Shown: positions 16,801 to 26,415, counted from the stretch's first letter. The stretch is 64,000 nucleotides of DNA from Mycobacterium sp. Root265 (GCF_001428895.1 NZ_LMJA01000011.1:1-64000); one strand, 5' to 3'. Translations and numbers: made by a program. Notes: generated by a model not told the origin, from the letters alone.

Positions 16801-18068
16801 CCGGCTGGGTGACCGGCGATACGACCGGACTGGCGATTCCGGTCGACCCGGCCACCCTGCGCGCGGCGGGGCCCGAATTCCTGACGACGGCGATACGCCG
16901 GTTCGGCATTCTCGCTGCCGACAACAAGGTCAGTCGGGTACTCAGATTCGAAGAATGCGGCGGCGGCAGCACGGGCCGCAAAGCACTGCTCGACGTCGAG
17001 TACGAGCGGCCCCAGCCGGGATTGCGCGCCGAGCTGTTCGTGAAGTTCTCCCGCGATCTCGACAACCCGCGCCGTGACCGCGGAAAATCACAGATGGAGC
17101 TGGAGGTGGGCTTTGCGGCGCTGTCGGTGCGCACCGATCTCCCCGTCGCGGTGCCCGCGTGCGTCTTCGCCGACTATCACCGCGAATCCTGCACCGGGAT
17201 GCTGGTCACCGAACGCATCGCTTACGGAACCGGCTCAGTCGAACCGCATTACGACAAGTGTCTCGACTACACCATGCCGAACGCGCTCGAACACTATGAG
17301 GCCCTGCTCGGCTCGGTCGCACGCCTGGCCGGGGTGCACCGGTCCGGCCGGCTGCCCGCGGCGGTGGCTGAGCAGTTCCGATACGACGCCGACAAGGTCA
17401 CCGTCGGAAAACGGGTCCGCCACTCAACAGCGGACCGCATCGAGCGCGTCCGTGCACTGACCGCATTCGGTTCCGCGCATCCAGGGCTGATGTCCGCACC
17501 GACGGGCGCGTTCACCGACCGCATGCTGGCCGATGTGGAGCGGATCGCGGCCGCCGAGGACGCCATCATGGCGTGGCTGCACGGTACCGGCGACCACATC
17601 GCCCTGTGCCACTGGAACGCCAATGTGGACAACGCGTGGTTCTGGCGCACCACCGAGGGGGCACTGCGCAACGGCCTGATGGACTGGGGCTGCGTCAGCA
17701 TCATGAACGTCGCGATGGCACTGTGGGGTTCACTGTGCAGCGCCGAGACCGAAATGTGGGAGAAATACCTCGACCACCTGCTGACGCACTTTGCCACCGA
17801 GTACGCCGGCGCGGGCGGACCGGACCTCGATCCGGTGATCCTGCGGACCCAGCTGATGCTCTACGTCGCGGTGATGGGGGTGGCCTGGCTGCTCGACACC
17901 CCGGGCTTTCTGGCCGCGGCGGTCCCCGACCTCGCCGAGATCGCCGACCGCCACGACCCGCGCATCAGCGGCGACGAATCGGTGCGGGCACCACTGCTGA
18001 TGCTCAACAACATGCTGTACCTCTGGGAGACCGAGGATTTCGGCGCGCTGCTCACCCGGCTGCCCTAA
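16797..18068 (+). CDS. APH/ecdysteroid-kinase-like protein with altered catalytic loop
   Basis: 423-aa protein of the aminoglycoside phosphotransferase-like superfamily. The N-lobe has a candidate ATP-binding Lys83 (LFVKFSRD). The catalytic loop, canonically H-x-D-x4-N, reads His272-Trp-Asn274-Ala-Asn-Val-Asp-Asn279, so the catalytic Asp is Asn. The Mg-binding D-x-G is kept as Asp296-Trp-Gly. It may be a pseudokinase or a binding protein for a hydroxylated substrate, or a kinase using another base. It overlaps the previous gene by 4 nt and converges with the next gene, sharing 4 nt. Confidence 0.82.
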   Translation: MTGWVTGDTTGLAIPVDPATLRAAGPEFLTTAIRRFGILAADNKVSRVLRFEECGGGSTGRKALLDVEYERPQPGLRAELFVKFSRDLDNPRRDRGKSQMELEVGFAALSVRTDLPVAVPACVFADYHRESCTGMLVTERIAYGTGSVEPHYDKCLDYTMPNALEHYEALLGSVARLAGVHRSGRLPAAVAEQFRYDADKVTVGKRVRHSTADRIERVRALTAFGSAHPGLMSAPTGAFTDRMLADVERIAAAEDAIMAWLHGTGDHIALCHWNANVDNAWFWRTTEGALRNGLMDWGCVSIMNVAMALWGSLCSAETEMWEKYLDHLLTHFATEYAGAGGPDLDPVILRTQLMLYVAVMGVAWLLDTPGFLAAAVPDLAEIADRHDPRISGDESVRAPLLMLNNMLYLWETEDFGALLTRLP

Positions 18069-20509
18069 CGGGCGGCCTTGCGCCCGATTTTCTCCCCATC
18101 GCTTCGCCTGACACCGAGCTCGGTGCCGATCACACCCTGCTCCTCCAGCTCGTCGATCTCCTCGCCGGTCAGGCCGAGCTGGGTGAGCAGTTCATGATTG
18201 TGCTCACCGAGCAGCGGCGCCGGCTCCCGATGGAAGAAGTCCGGGCCGTGCGACACCGACACCGGCAGCGTGCTGTGCGGTGCGGCGATGTTCACCGGAT
18301 GCCCGACGTGCTCGAAGAAGCGCCGGTGCCGCAGCTGCGCCAGTTCGGTCTGCCGGTGCGGCTGCATCACCTTGGCCACCGGAACACCGGCCGGCCACAG
18401 TGTTTCGATGATCTCGTCTCCGGCCCGGGTCTCGCACCAGGCCGCCAGCTCCTCGTCGATCCGATCGTGGTGTGCGCGGCGGCCGGCGGCGGTCGACAAC
18501 TCGTCGGCCATCGCCCAGGCCGGTCGGCCCAGCGCGTCACGTAGCGCGCGCCACTGCGCGTCGGTCTCGACCGCGACGGCGACCCAGCTGTCGGCACGGT
18601 CGAATTCGTCGATATCGGCGCTGCGGTAGAGATTCTGCGGCGCGGCCGTGGGGCCCCGGTTACCGTCGCGCTGTAACAGCGCGCCGTACGCGGAATGTTC
18701 GATCACCTGCTCGGCGGCGATATTGAGCGCCGCGTCCACCATGGCCGCCTCGACCAGAACCGCCTCCCCGGTGCGGCGGCGGTGCTCCAGGGCCAGCAGC
18801 AGCGCATTCAGCGCGTGCACACCGGCATTCGGGTCACCGACCGAATAGGGCTCGAACGGGGTGCGGTCGGGGTATCCGGTGAGCCAGCTCAGTCCGGACG
18901 CGTCCTCGATGATGTAGGCGAACGCCGGGTTGTCGCGCCACGGGCCGTCCAGCCCGAATCCGGGCATTCGCAGCATGATCACACCGTCGCGCAGCGTGCG
19001 CACCGTCTCGAAGTCGAGGCCGATCTGATCGATCACCCGCGGGGTGAAGTTCTCCACCACCACATCGCAGGTGGCGATCAGCCGTCGCAGCAGATCCCGG
19101 CCCTCCTCGGTCTGGAAGTCGAGGGTCAGGCCCTTCTTGTTGGTGTTGAGTGCCGAGAAGATCGGTGAGCGCTCCCACCACTGTTCCTCGCTGGCGGGGA
19201 TGCCCGCGATCAACCGGGTACCGTCCGGGCGCGCCGTGGACTCGAGATGGATGACCTCGGCCCCGAGCATGCCGAGCACATGGGTGCACGACGGTCCCGC
19301 CCAGAAGGTCGTCATGTCCAGGATGCGGAGTCCGCTCAGCGGCAACCGGTTCCGGTCCAGCTCGCCGTCCGGGCCGGGGTGCGGCGGCAGGTCCATTGCG
19401 GCCACCTCATCGGTGTGCTGACCCAGTGCGGGTGCCTCCGCCGGCGGACGCAGCTCGACGCCGCCGAGCCGGTACGGATGCGCGGGCTGCACGAACTGCC
19501 CGCCCGGGTGCTCCACGAATGCGCCGCGTTGCACGAAATGATCCATCTCGGTGACGTTCGCACCACTGCCCACCGGTGCATTCGGGATCCGGAACGCCGT
19601 GGCCAGATCCCGGAGCTCATCGGCCTGCTGTTCGCGCACCCAGGCGTACAGCTCCTCGGCGTGCAGGTTGGCCTGCTCGGTGATGGTCAGGGTGGTGTTC
19701 TCGTCGATCCACTCGTCGTGGCCGGACATGGCGCACAGGTCGTGCCACTGCTGGGCCGTCCCGCAACCCAGCGCCACCAGCCCGTCGGCGGCCTCGGCAA
19801 CACCGGGCACGGTAGGCCGGCGCTCGGTGCGCCACGGACGGCCGAGCATCTCGAAATAGGTCACCGGATAGTAGGTGAGGCACAGGATCTGGGCCTCCAG
19901 CGCGGAGAGGTCGATCAGCTCTCCGTAGCCGTCACGCAGGGCACGAACCCGGAACGCCTGGGTCATCGCCGCGGCGTAGGCGCCCGTCACCCACTCCCCG
20001 ACCCGGCCACCGACGTGCGCGGGCGCCCGGTCCTGGGAGCCGCGCCCGATGCCGATCGCCCCACCGGACCAGGCCTGCAGGGTGAACTCGGTGGCCGGCC
20101 GGTCATGCCACGGACCGTCCAGCCCGAACGACGTGACGGCGGTGACGATCAGATGCGGGTGCCGCCGATGCAGATCCTGCGGTGAGATCAGTTCGGCAAC
20201 AGCAGATCCCGGCGACCACACCACCGCATCGGCGGTGGCCAGTAACCGGTCCAGCAAGGTCGTGCCGGTGGCCGGGTCGACCACCACGCTCCGCTTGGCG
20301 CCGGCCAGGAACTTGAACAGCGCACCGCTGTCACCGGCGGGGATGGTGGCGCCCGAGGCCGACCAGCGCCGGAGCGGGTCGCCCTCCGGTGATTCCACCT
20401 TGATGACGTCGGCGCCGCCGTCGGCCAGGATCCTGGTGCAGTACGCACCGGCGATACCCGTGGACAGGTCGATGACGGTGTAACCAGTCAGTGGTGCAGT
20501 CATATCCAT
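18065..20509 (-). CDS. Fused double-domain CaiB/BaiF CoA-transferase
   Basis: 814 aa, twice the normal length: domain 1 spans about residues 6-370 and domain 2 about 390-800. Each has the GADVIKVESP-like or GAEVIHLES-like Rossmann motif and the GLDGPW segment. The conserved catalytic Asp (x-D-x-L/I-x-Q-A) is Glu141 in domain 1 (ATEFTLQA) and Ala531 in domain 2 (AFAYIIED). Either domain 1 works through Glu, or the protein is not a classical transferase. MDM start; a second ATG lies two codons in. It stands after a hairpin, so probably has its own promoter. Confidence 0.88.
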   Translation of the reverse strand: MDMTAPLTGYTVIDLSTGIAGAYCTRILADGGADVIKVESPEGDPLRRWSASGATIPAGDSGALFKFLAGAKRSVVVDPATGTTLLDRLLATADAVVWSPGSAVAELISPQDLHRRHPHLIVTAVTSFGLDGPWHDRPATEFTLQAWSGGAIGIGRGSQDRAPAHVGGRVGEWVTGAYAAAMTQAFRVRALRDGYGELIDLSALEAQILCLTYYPVTYFEMLGRPWRTERRPTVPGVAEAADGLVALGCGTAQQWHDLCAMSGHDEWIDENTTLTITEQANLHAEELYAWVREQQADELRDLATAFRIPNAPVGSGANVTEMDHFVQRGAFVEHPGGQFVQPAHPYRLGGVELRPPAEAPALGQHTDEVAAMDLPPHPGPDGELDRNRLPLSGLRILDMTTFWAGPSCTHVLGMLGAEVIHLESTARPDGTRLIAGIPASEEQWWERSPIFSALNTNKKGLTLDFQTEEGRDLLRRLIATCDVVVENFTPRVIDQIGLDFETVRTLRDGVIMLRMPGFGLDGPWRDNPAFAYIIEDASGLSWLTGYPDRTPFEPYSVGDPNAGVHALNALLLALEHRRRTGEAVLVEAAMVDAALNIAAEQVIEHSAYGALLQRDGNRGPTAAPQNLYRSADIDEFDRADSWVAVAVETDAQWRALRDALGRPAWAMADELSTAAGRRAHHDRIDEELAAWCETRAGDEIIETLWPAGVPVAKVMQPHRQTELAQLRHRRFFEHVGHPVNIAAPHSTLPVSVSHGPDFFHREPAPLLGEHNHELLTQLGLTGEEIDELEEQGVIGTELGVRRSDGEKIGRKAAR

Positions 20510-20519
20510 TCTTTCGCCG

Positions 20520-20572
20520 AAACTGTATTCCAGCAGGCCAGCACTCGACGTTTCCCTTCCGGAATACAGTTT
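20520..20572. terminator. Perfect 12-bp inverted repeat AAACTGTATTCC / GGAATACAGTTT
   Basis: Arms 20520-20531 and 20561-20572, loop 29 nt. It begins 5 nt after the crotonase stop on the minus strand and sits just upstream of the double CoA-transferase gene. It may be a terminator. The long AT-rich arms could instead be two operator half-sites for the downstream gene. Confidence 0.55.
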
Positions 20573-20577
20573 GGGCG

Positions 20578-21537
20578 CTATTCGGGCTTGCTCCGGTTCT
20601 TCTTGGACAGCCGGAAGTCCGGCGGGAACTTGCTGTCGTTGTCGTTGACGGCGGCCGACAAGCCGGAGTCGATCGACTCGAACATGTCCAGGTCGTCCTC
20701 GCTGTCGTTGGCGACGCCGTTGCCCATCGACTCGAAGAAGGCGCTCAGCAGGCTGCCCATGTACTCGCCCTGATGCTGTTTGAAGATCTCGAAGAACATC
20801 TTCTGCTGAAACACGGTGTCCACCGGACGGTTCCGGGTACAGGCCTGTGCGTACTTCTGCGTCTCGGCTTCCAACTGATCGCGGGCCACCACCTTGTTCA
20901 GGAAGTTGCAGTCATACATCTCCGCGGCGGTGAACGGACGCCCGGTGAACACCATCTCCTGGAACTTGCGCAGGCCCATCATCTGCACCCAGGTCCACAT
21001 CCGCGGGCCCCAGCCGTGATAGCGGAACGACGGGTGACCGAACAGTGCGTCGTCGCTGGAGATCACCAGATCGGCATCGGCGCACTGGTAGAAGTGCCAG
21101 CCGTAGCAGTAGCCCTTGGCCTCGACGATGCTGATCTTCTTGAAATCCTGGAGCGCGCGGTTGCCGGCCTGCGAGTTGGCGTACCACGAGCTGATGGTCG
21201 CCCCGTTGCGGAACGTCCCCTTGGGCGGGTAGGTGACCTCACCGACCCCGTCGTCCTCCAGCCGCAGTTCGGCCAGCCGGGCCGCCGGATTGTCGTTGCC
21301 CTCCATGAATTCCGGCAGATCCGCACCGCTGCCGAGGTTGTCGCCCACACCGCGGATGATCACCACCTTCACATTGTTGTCGGTGTTGGCCGCCCGCAGG
21401 ATGTCGGCATAGCGCAACCGTGCCATCGATGTCGGCGCGTTGAGGAACTCCGGCCGGTCGAACGTGATGGTCGCGATCTTGGTCTTCGGATCCTTCTCGT
21501 AGCGGATGATCTCTTCGGGGGACGGACGATCCGCCAT
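20578..21537 (-). CDS. Divergent crotonase-family protein
   Basis: 319 aa, longer than classical enoyl-CoA hydratases (about 260) through a long C-terminal tail with many charged residues (ends KKNRSKPE). The crotonase opening (ATITFDRPEFLNA), the oxyanion region LGSGADLPEF and the YCYGWHFYQCADADLV helix are recognisable. The two catalytic Glu positions are not evident. It may perform hydrolysis, hydration or C-C cleavage on an unusual CoA ester. Ribosome site GAGGAG. Last gene of the TetR-ferredoxin-P450 unit. Confidence 0.85.
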   Translation of the reverse strand: MADRPSPEEIIRYEKDPKTKIATITFDRPEFLNAPTSMARLRYADILRAANTDNNVKVVIIRGVGDNLGSGADLPEFMEGNDNPAARLAELRLEDDGVGEVTYPPKGTFRNGATISSWYANSQAGNRALQDFKKISIVEAKGYCYGWHFYQCADADLVISSDDALFGHPSFRYHGWGPRMWTWVQMMGLRKFQEMVFTGRPFTAAEMYDCNFLNKVVARDQLEAETQKYAQACTRNRPVDTVFQQKMFFEIFKQHQGEYMGSLLSAFFESMGNGVANDSEDDLDMFESIDSGLSAAVNDNDSKFPPDFRLSKKNRSKPE

Positions 21538-21571
21538 CAGCGGGCTCCTCTGCAGCAGTGATGGATGGGGT

Positions 21572-22708
21572 TCAACTCAGGGCCGGGACGGCGGCACCGG
21601 ACGGCGTGCGGGTCAGCACCCGAGGTCCGTCGGCGCCGATGACGACGGCGTCCCGGGTGAACACGGCCCCGACGCCCTCCTCCCAGACGTATGCGGTCAG
21701 CGCGAGAACCACGCCGTCCTCCAGCACGTCGTTTTCGGCGGTGGCCCGCAGATGGGGCGTCACGACGGGCGGATCGAACCCCAGACCGAGGCCATGCGCC
21801 ACCGGCATGGCCGGCAGTCGTTCACCGGCCTGCTCGTAGGCCACCAGCAGGGCGCTGGTCGTGTTCCCCGGCCGGCAGGCATCGATCAGTCTGTCCCACA
21901 GCTCATCTCGTCGGCGGTACAGCGAGCGCGCCGCGTCGGTCGGTTCGCCGACATAGTAGGTGCGGGCCACCTCACCGACATAGCCGTCGGCGAGCACCCC
22001 GGCGGACAGCGCCACCAGATCACCCTCGCGCACCCGGCCGTCGACACGGTCGCGCCGCCACGGATGCCCCTTCGAGGTCACCCACGCGGCATCCTGGGTC
22101 GCCGGTGTGCTCACCCCTCCGGCGGCCTCGCCTTCGAGGATCACCCCGGCGAGGTGCTGTTCTGTCGTGCCAGGGTTCAGCTCGGCCGCCCCTTTGGCCA
22201 GCCCCTGCTCGGCGACGGTCAGCGCACGGCGCAGGGCGGTGAGCTCCTCGGGGGTCTTGACCCGCCGGGCGGCCCGCATCGCCGGCTCGGCGTCGACCAG
22301 TTCGGCGTTCGGGAACACCATCGGCAGCAACTTGGCGAACATCGGTGTCAGGGCGTCGGTCCCGACCCGCCGCGCGGTGTCGGCACCCTTCATCTTCTGC
22401 ATGATGGCGACCAGAGTCATCGGGTTCCAGGCGAAACCGTAGAGGTTCTCGTGTGGGATCTCCTCGGGGATGCCCTCATCCCAGGTGCTGTTCAGGTGGA
22501 TCTCACCGGTCTCGCGGACGTACGAGCAGATCGGCCCGAACGGTCTGGTTCCCACCACCCACAATTGGGGCGCACCGGAGATGTAGCGGACATTGGCCTG
22601 CCGTCCCAGCACCAGGATGTCCAGGTCATGGGCTTCCATCTCGGCTATGGCACGCTCCCTGCGGCTGACCCGCAGCGCCCGGCCGTCGGCCTCGATCTCA
22701 GTTCCCAC
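21572..22708 (-). CDS. M24-fold protein lacking metal ligands (pseudo-peptidase)
   Basis: 378 aa with the creatinase N-domain and the pita-bread C-domain of Xaa-Pro peptidases. Of the five M24 metal ligands only His305 (VAHGLGLG) remains. The expected Asp, Asp, Glu and Glu are Ser235, Glu246, Thr338 and Arg352. It is therefore unlikely to be a dinuclear metallopeptidase. Homologous folds also include creatine hydrolases and metal-independent binding proteins. GTG start; overlaps the end of the intact M24 gene by 11 nt, suggesting a hetero-oligomer with it. Confidence 0.85.
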   Translation of the reverse strand: MGTEIEADGRALRVSRRERAIAEMEAHDLDILVLGRQANVRYISGAPQLWVVGTRPFGPICSYVRETGEIHLNSTWDEGIPEEIPHENLYGFAWNPMTLVAIMQKMKGADTARRVGTDALTPMFAKLLPMVFPNAELVDAEPAMRAARRVKTPEELTALRRALTVAEQGLAKGAAELNPGTTEQHLAGVILEGEAAGGVSTPATQDAAWVTSKGHPWRRDRVDGRVREGDLVALSAGVLADGYVGEVARTYYVGEPTDAARSLYRRRDELWDRLIDACRPGNTTSALLVAYEQAGERLPAMPVAHGLGLGFDPPVVTPHLRATAENDVLEDGVVLALTAYVWEEGVGAVFTRDAVVIGADGPRVLTRTPSGAAVPALS

Positions 22709-23966
22709 CGGACACCTCGAAGGGGTCGTAGGGGTAAGCGGTCAGCGGCATCCAGCCGTCCTCGGTGACCACCACGATCTCCTCCCCGCGGTAACCGCCG
22801 GTCCCGTCCTCCCACACCACTGGTTCGAACACCAGCAACATGCCGGCCGGGAACACGAAGTTGTCATCCCACTGCTGTCCGAGATCGGTTCCGATCATCG
22901 GCATCTCGGCGGCGCTGGTGCCGATGCCGTGGCCCAGGTAGAAGTGCGGCAGCCACGGTTTCTGCCCACCGGCGGCCTCTGTTGCCGCACGCCCGAGGTC
23001 ACCGCAGCTGGCACCGGCCTTGGTCACCGAGAGGACCGCGTCGACGATCTGGCGCCACTTGTCGAACTGCTGCTGCTGGCGCGGCGTGGGATCCTCGCCG
23101 ACGATCCAGGTGCGCCCGTGGTCCGAACAGTAGCCGTGGTAGGCAATCGACACGTCGGTCCACAGCACATCGCCGCGGGCGACCTCACGTTCGGTGGTCA
23201 GCAGCGGGAGCGCCAGATCGCCGGTGGTGGTCCAGGTGCCTTCGGCCTTCGAGGCCGGCATCACCTGCCAGATGGAGTCGAACATGTTGGTGGTGGCGCC
23301 GAGCTCGAATGTGCGACGGACGAATTCGGCAGACAGGTCGATCTGGCGTACCCCGGGTGACAGTGACTTCTGGATCTCGGAGACGGCCTGCTCGGTGATC
23401 TGCGTCGCCCGGCGCAGGCAGGAAATCTGGTCGACGGTCTTGACCAGTTTGGCCGCGCCGACCACCGGAGCGGCGTCGACCGGGGGTCGGGGAAACAGCC
23501 GATTACCGGCCCTGCGCATCGATCCGGTCAGCTCGTCGACACCGACGGTGGCTTCGGTCGGCAACAGCCCGGCCAGGATGCCGGCGAACTGCTCGACGCC
23601 CTCGTCGAATTCGAGGTAGACCGGGCCGTTCAGGTGGTCGTCGGGCAGCCCGGATTCGCTCACGGAGCCCTCGCGGAACGGCAGGAACAGATGCGGGTGC
23701 ACGTCGCCGGCGATCACTACCGCCACCGGCCGCTCGATGTGGGACAGCCCGGCGTCGGCCAACGGCCAGCTGATTCCGGTGGCATACATGACGTTGCTGT
23801 TGCCCAGCAGCACCAGAGCATCAATGCCCTGCTCGGCCATCGCGGCCTGCAGCCGCGCCGAGACCTCGCGGCGCATCCGGGTGAGGTCGGGCTCGTCGGG
23901 AACGTGCAGCCAGCTCAATCCGGTCCGGGCGATCTGGGTAACGCCGGAACGAGTCGAGGTCGTCAT
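22698..23966 (-). CDS. M24 family metallohydrolase (Xaa-Pro peptidase-like)
   Basis: 422 aa. The metal set is complete: Asp271 and Asp282 (DVSIAYHGYCSDHG), His346 (LGHGIG), Glu381 (VFEPVVW) and a Glu in YRGEE (395/396). It could hydrolyse an X-Pro peptide bond, but its place between a P450/amidohydrolase and crotonase suggests a small C-N or C-C bond substrate. The start at 23966 overlaps the amidohydrolase stop by 4 nt; the longer open frame adds an unlikely N-terminus. Confidence 0.88.
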   Translation of the reverse strand: MTTSTRSGVTQIARTGLSWLHVPDEPDLTRMRREVSARLQAAMAEQGIDALVLLGNSNVMYATGISWPLADAGLSHIERPVAVVIAGDVHPHLFLPFREGSVSESGLPDDHLNGPVYLEFDEGVEQFAGILAGLLPTEATVGVDELTGSMRRAGNRLFPRPPVDAAPVVGAAKLVKTVDQISCLRRATQITEQAVSEIQKSLSPGVRQIDLSAEFVRRTFELGATTNMFDSIWQVMPASKAEGTWTTTGDLALPLLTTEREVARGDVLWTDVSIAYHGYCSDHGRTWIVGEDPTPRQQQQFDKWRQIVDAVLSVTKAGASCGDLGRAATEAAGGQKPWLPHFYLGHGIGTSAAEMPMIGTDLGQQWDDNFVFPAGMLLVFEPVVWEDGTGGYRGEEIVVVTEDGWMPLTAYPYDPFEVSGGN

Positions 23967-25150
23967 GCCGGTGCCAGGCCCAGGAACTTCTGGATGTTGG
24001 TCGAGACGATCTTGGTGGCGTTCTCCGGGCCGACCGCCTCGATGACGGTGGCCAACGATTTCTCGGAGTAGCCGAACGTGGACTCGTTGTGCGGGTAGTC
24101 GCTGGACCACATCACGTTGTCCACGCCGATCTCGTCGATCAGCCGCAGCCCCAGCGGATCCACCATGAACGACGCACTCATGTGGTTGTCCCAGTAGTGC
24201 CGGATCTCTTGCTGCAGTTCGTGATTGAACATATGCCGGTAGGACGCCAGCATGTGCTCGCCGTCCTGCAGCGCCGTCGGCACCCAGGCGATACCGCCCT
24301 CGAACCAGCCGATCTTGAGCTTGGGGTGGCGGTCCAGGATGCCGGAGAACAGGTACTTGGCGAACTGCTCACGGAACGAGTCGACGTTGACCATCATCCC
24401 GACGACGACGCTGTTGTTCTCACACGGCGTCTTGGGGGGCGTCTCGCCGATATGGTGGCTGACCGGCAGGCCGGCGTCCTCGATCTCGTCCCACACCGCG
24501 TCCAGCGCGGCGCCGCCGTAGTCGTAGATGTTGCCGTCGTCATCCTTGCCCGGATTCAGCGGCAGCAGGAAGGTCTTGAGCCCCAGCGCCTTCAGCTCGA
24601 CGATCGTGCTGCGGGTGCCCTTGGGGTCCCACCAATTGATCAATCCGACGCCGTAGAAGTGCCCATTGGAGCGCTCCTGCAGGTCGGCGATGTGCTCGTT
24701 GTAGATCCGGAAAACCCGCTCACGCAACGACTTATCCGGGTAGTGGAAAAGGGCGAGGACGGCATTCGGGAACGCGAGTTCCTTGTCGATGCCGTCTTCC
24801 TTGAGCTCTCGGATGCGGGCCTCGATGTTGTTCGACGCGGCACCGGCCAGATCGTCGTATTGCATGAGGACCCGGCCGAAGTCGCCGCCCGTCCAGGGCT
24901 TGCCCTTCATGCCGACCATGTAGGCGCCGTCCTCGTACCAGATGCGCGGCGCGGCACCCTTGAGCTCCTCGGGGAAGCGCTCGTAGAAGATGTCGTCGGC
25001 GACCGAAATATGGTTGTCGGCCGAGAAGATCTCGGTGCCTACCGGGAGCCCGGCGAGGCTTTCCGTCGAGGCGTGGCCGTGCCGGTCTTTGGGTGCGCCG
25101 AAACCTTCGGGTGGGTAGAGACTCGGCGATTTGGGTGTTGCGGTGGTCAT
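23963..25150 (-). CDS. Amidohydrolase family 2 protein
   Basis: 395 aa, start at 25150 with GGAGA upstream. The metal motif at the first strand reads SADNHISV (D-x-H); further motifs are SHHIGET and SSDYPHNES with the catalytic/metal Asp. It is a paralogue of the protein at 5837-7135, with which it shares D-x-H, the DYPH motif and overall length. Decarboxylation or hydrolysis of a ring-derived acid is the family expectation. It lies directly after the P450 and is coupled to the M24 gene. Confidence 0.88.
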   Translation of the reverse strand: MTTATPKSPSLYPPEGFGAPKDRHGHASTESLAGLPVGTEIFSADNHISVADDIFYERFPEELKGAAPRIWYEDGAYMVGMKGKPWTGGDFGRVLMQYDDLAGAASNNIEARIRELKEDGIDKELAFPNAVLALFHYPDKSLRERVFRIYNEHIADLQERSNGHFYGVGLINWWDPKGTRSTIVELKALGLKTFLLPLNPGKDDDGNIYDYGGAALDAVWDEIEDAGLPVSHHIGETPPKTPCENNSVVVGMMVNVDSFREQFAKYLFSGILDRHPKLKIGWFEGGIAWVPTALQDGEHMLASYRHMFNHELQQEIRHYWDNHMSASFMVDPLGLRLIDEIGVDNVMWSSDYPHNESTFGYSEKSLATVIEAVGPENATKIVSTNIQKFLGLAPA

Positions 25151-25191
25151 GTCCGTCTCCAATGGGGCTGTGGGAAGGGAGGTCGGTGGGC

Positions 25192-26409
25192 TTACCAGCT
25201 CACCGGAAGTTCGTAGACGCCATAGGCGAGGCGGTCGTGCTTGAAGGGCACCTGATCGAAGGGAATCGCCAGGCGCATGGTCGGGATGCGCCGCAGCAGG
25301 GTGTGGAACACGATCTGCAGTTCGGCGCGCGCGAGCTGCTGACCCACGCACTGGTGGCGTCCGTACCCGAAGCCCAGCTGCTGGCCGGCGTCACGGCGCA
25401 GGTCCAGCTTGTCGGGCTCGGGGTAGGTCTTGGCATCCCAGTTGGCCGGGGCCAGGTCGATGATGACGCCTTCGCCGGCTTTGATGGTCTCGCCACTGAT
25501 CTCGATGTCCTCGATGGCGACGCGGCGCTGGCCGTTCTGGATGATCGACAGGTAGCGCATCAACTCCTCGGTGGCGTTGGCGATGACCTTGGGGTCCTCG
25601 GCATTGCGCAGGAAGTCGGCCTGTTCGGGGTTTTCCAGCAGCGCCAGCACGCCGATGCCGATCACGTTGGCGGTGGTTTCGTGGCCGGCGATCAGCAGCC
25701 CGGTGCCCAGCTGGGCGGCTTCCTTGACGCTGATCTCGCCGGCGTTCACCCGTTCGGCCAGATCGGACACGGCGTCCTCGGCTGGGTTGGCCTGCTTCTT
25801 CTCGATCAGGTTGATCAGGTACTGGTGCAGGCTCATCGCGCCCTTCTGCATGGCGTCCGCCGCGGCGTAGCGGGCCAGCCCGGCGTTGGCGTGCTCCTGG
25901 AAGAACTCGTGATCTTCGTATGGCACACCGAGCATCTCGCTGATCACGACCGTCGGCACCGGCAGCGCCAGCTTGTCGACGATATCGGCGGGCTGGGGGC
26001 CGGCCAGGATCTCGTCGATGCACTCGTCGGTGATCTTCTGGATGACCGGGCGCAGACCTTCGACGCGGCGGAAGGTGAACGGCTTGGACAGCATCCGTCG
26101 GAAGCGGGTGTGCTCCTCGGCGTCGGCGGTGAACACCGAACGCGGGCGCTTCTCGACGGTGGAGAGCATGTGCTCGTTCCAGTGCGGGAAGCCCTCGCGG
26201 CGGTCGTCGACGCTGATCCGTGCATCCGAGAAGAGCGCACGGGCCTCTTCGTGTCCGGTGATCAGCCACGGGGTGTCACCGTTCCAGATCCGCACCCGGG
26301 AAAGCCCTTTGGCATTGTTGAGCATCTGCCGCGGCGGCGCGAAGGGGCAGGACGCCTCCCGCTCCATCGGGTATTCCGGGATGTCGGTTTCGGTCAGCGT
26401 TTCAGACAT
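25192..26409 (-). CDS. Cytochrome P450
   Basis: 405-aa soluble bacterial P450. I-helix AGHETT (241-246) for O2 activation, ExxR at Glu282-Arg285, and the haem loop FGYGRHQCVG with Cys354 as axial ligand. It would hydroxylate a hydrophobic substrate with electrons from the [3Fe-4S] ferredoxin encoded 6 nt upstream. It has a GAGGA ribosome site inside the ferredoxin end. The preceding TetR gene is the likely local regulator. No ferredoxin reductase is present in the window. Confidence 0.96.
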   Translation of the reverse strand: MSETLTETDIPEYPMEREASCPFAPPRQMLNNAKGLSRVRIWNGDTPWLITGHEEARALFSDARISVDDRREGFPHWNEHMLSTVEKRPRSVFTADAEEHTRFRRMLSKPFTFRRVEGLRPVIQKITDECIDEILAGPQPADIVDKLALPVPTVVISEMLGVPYEDHEFFQEHANAGLARYAAADAMQKGAMSLHQYLINLIEKKQANPAEDAVSDLAERVNAGEISVKEAAQLGTGLLIAGHETTANVIGIGVLALLENPEQADFLRNAEDPKVIANATEELMRYLSIIQNGQRRVAIEDIEISGETIKAGEGVIIDLAPANWDAKTYPEPDKLDLRRDAGQQLGFGYGRHQCVGQQLARAELQIVFHTLLRRIPTMRLAIPFDQVPFKHDRLAYGVYELPVSW

Positions 26410-26415
26410 GGGTCC

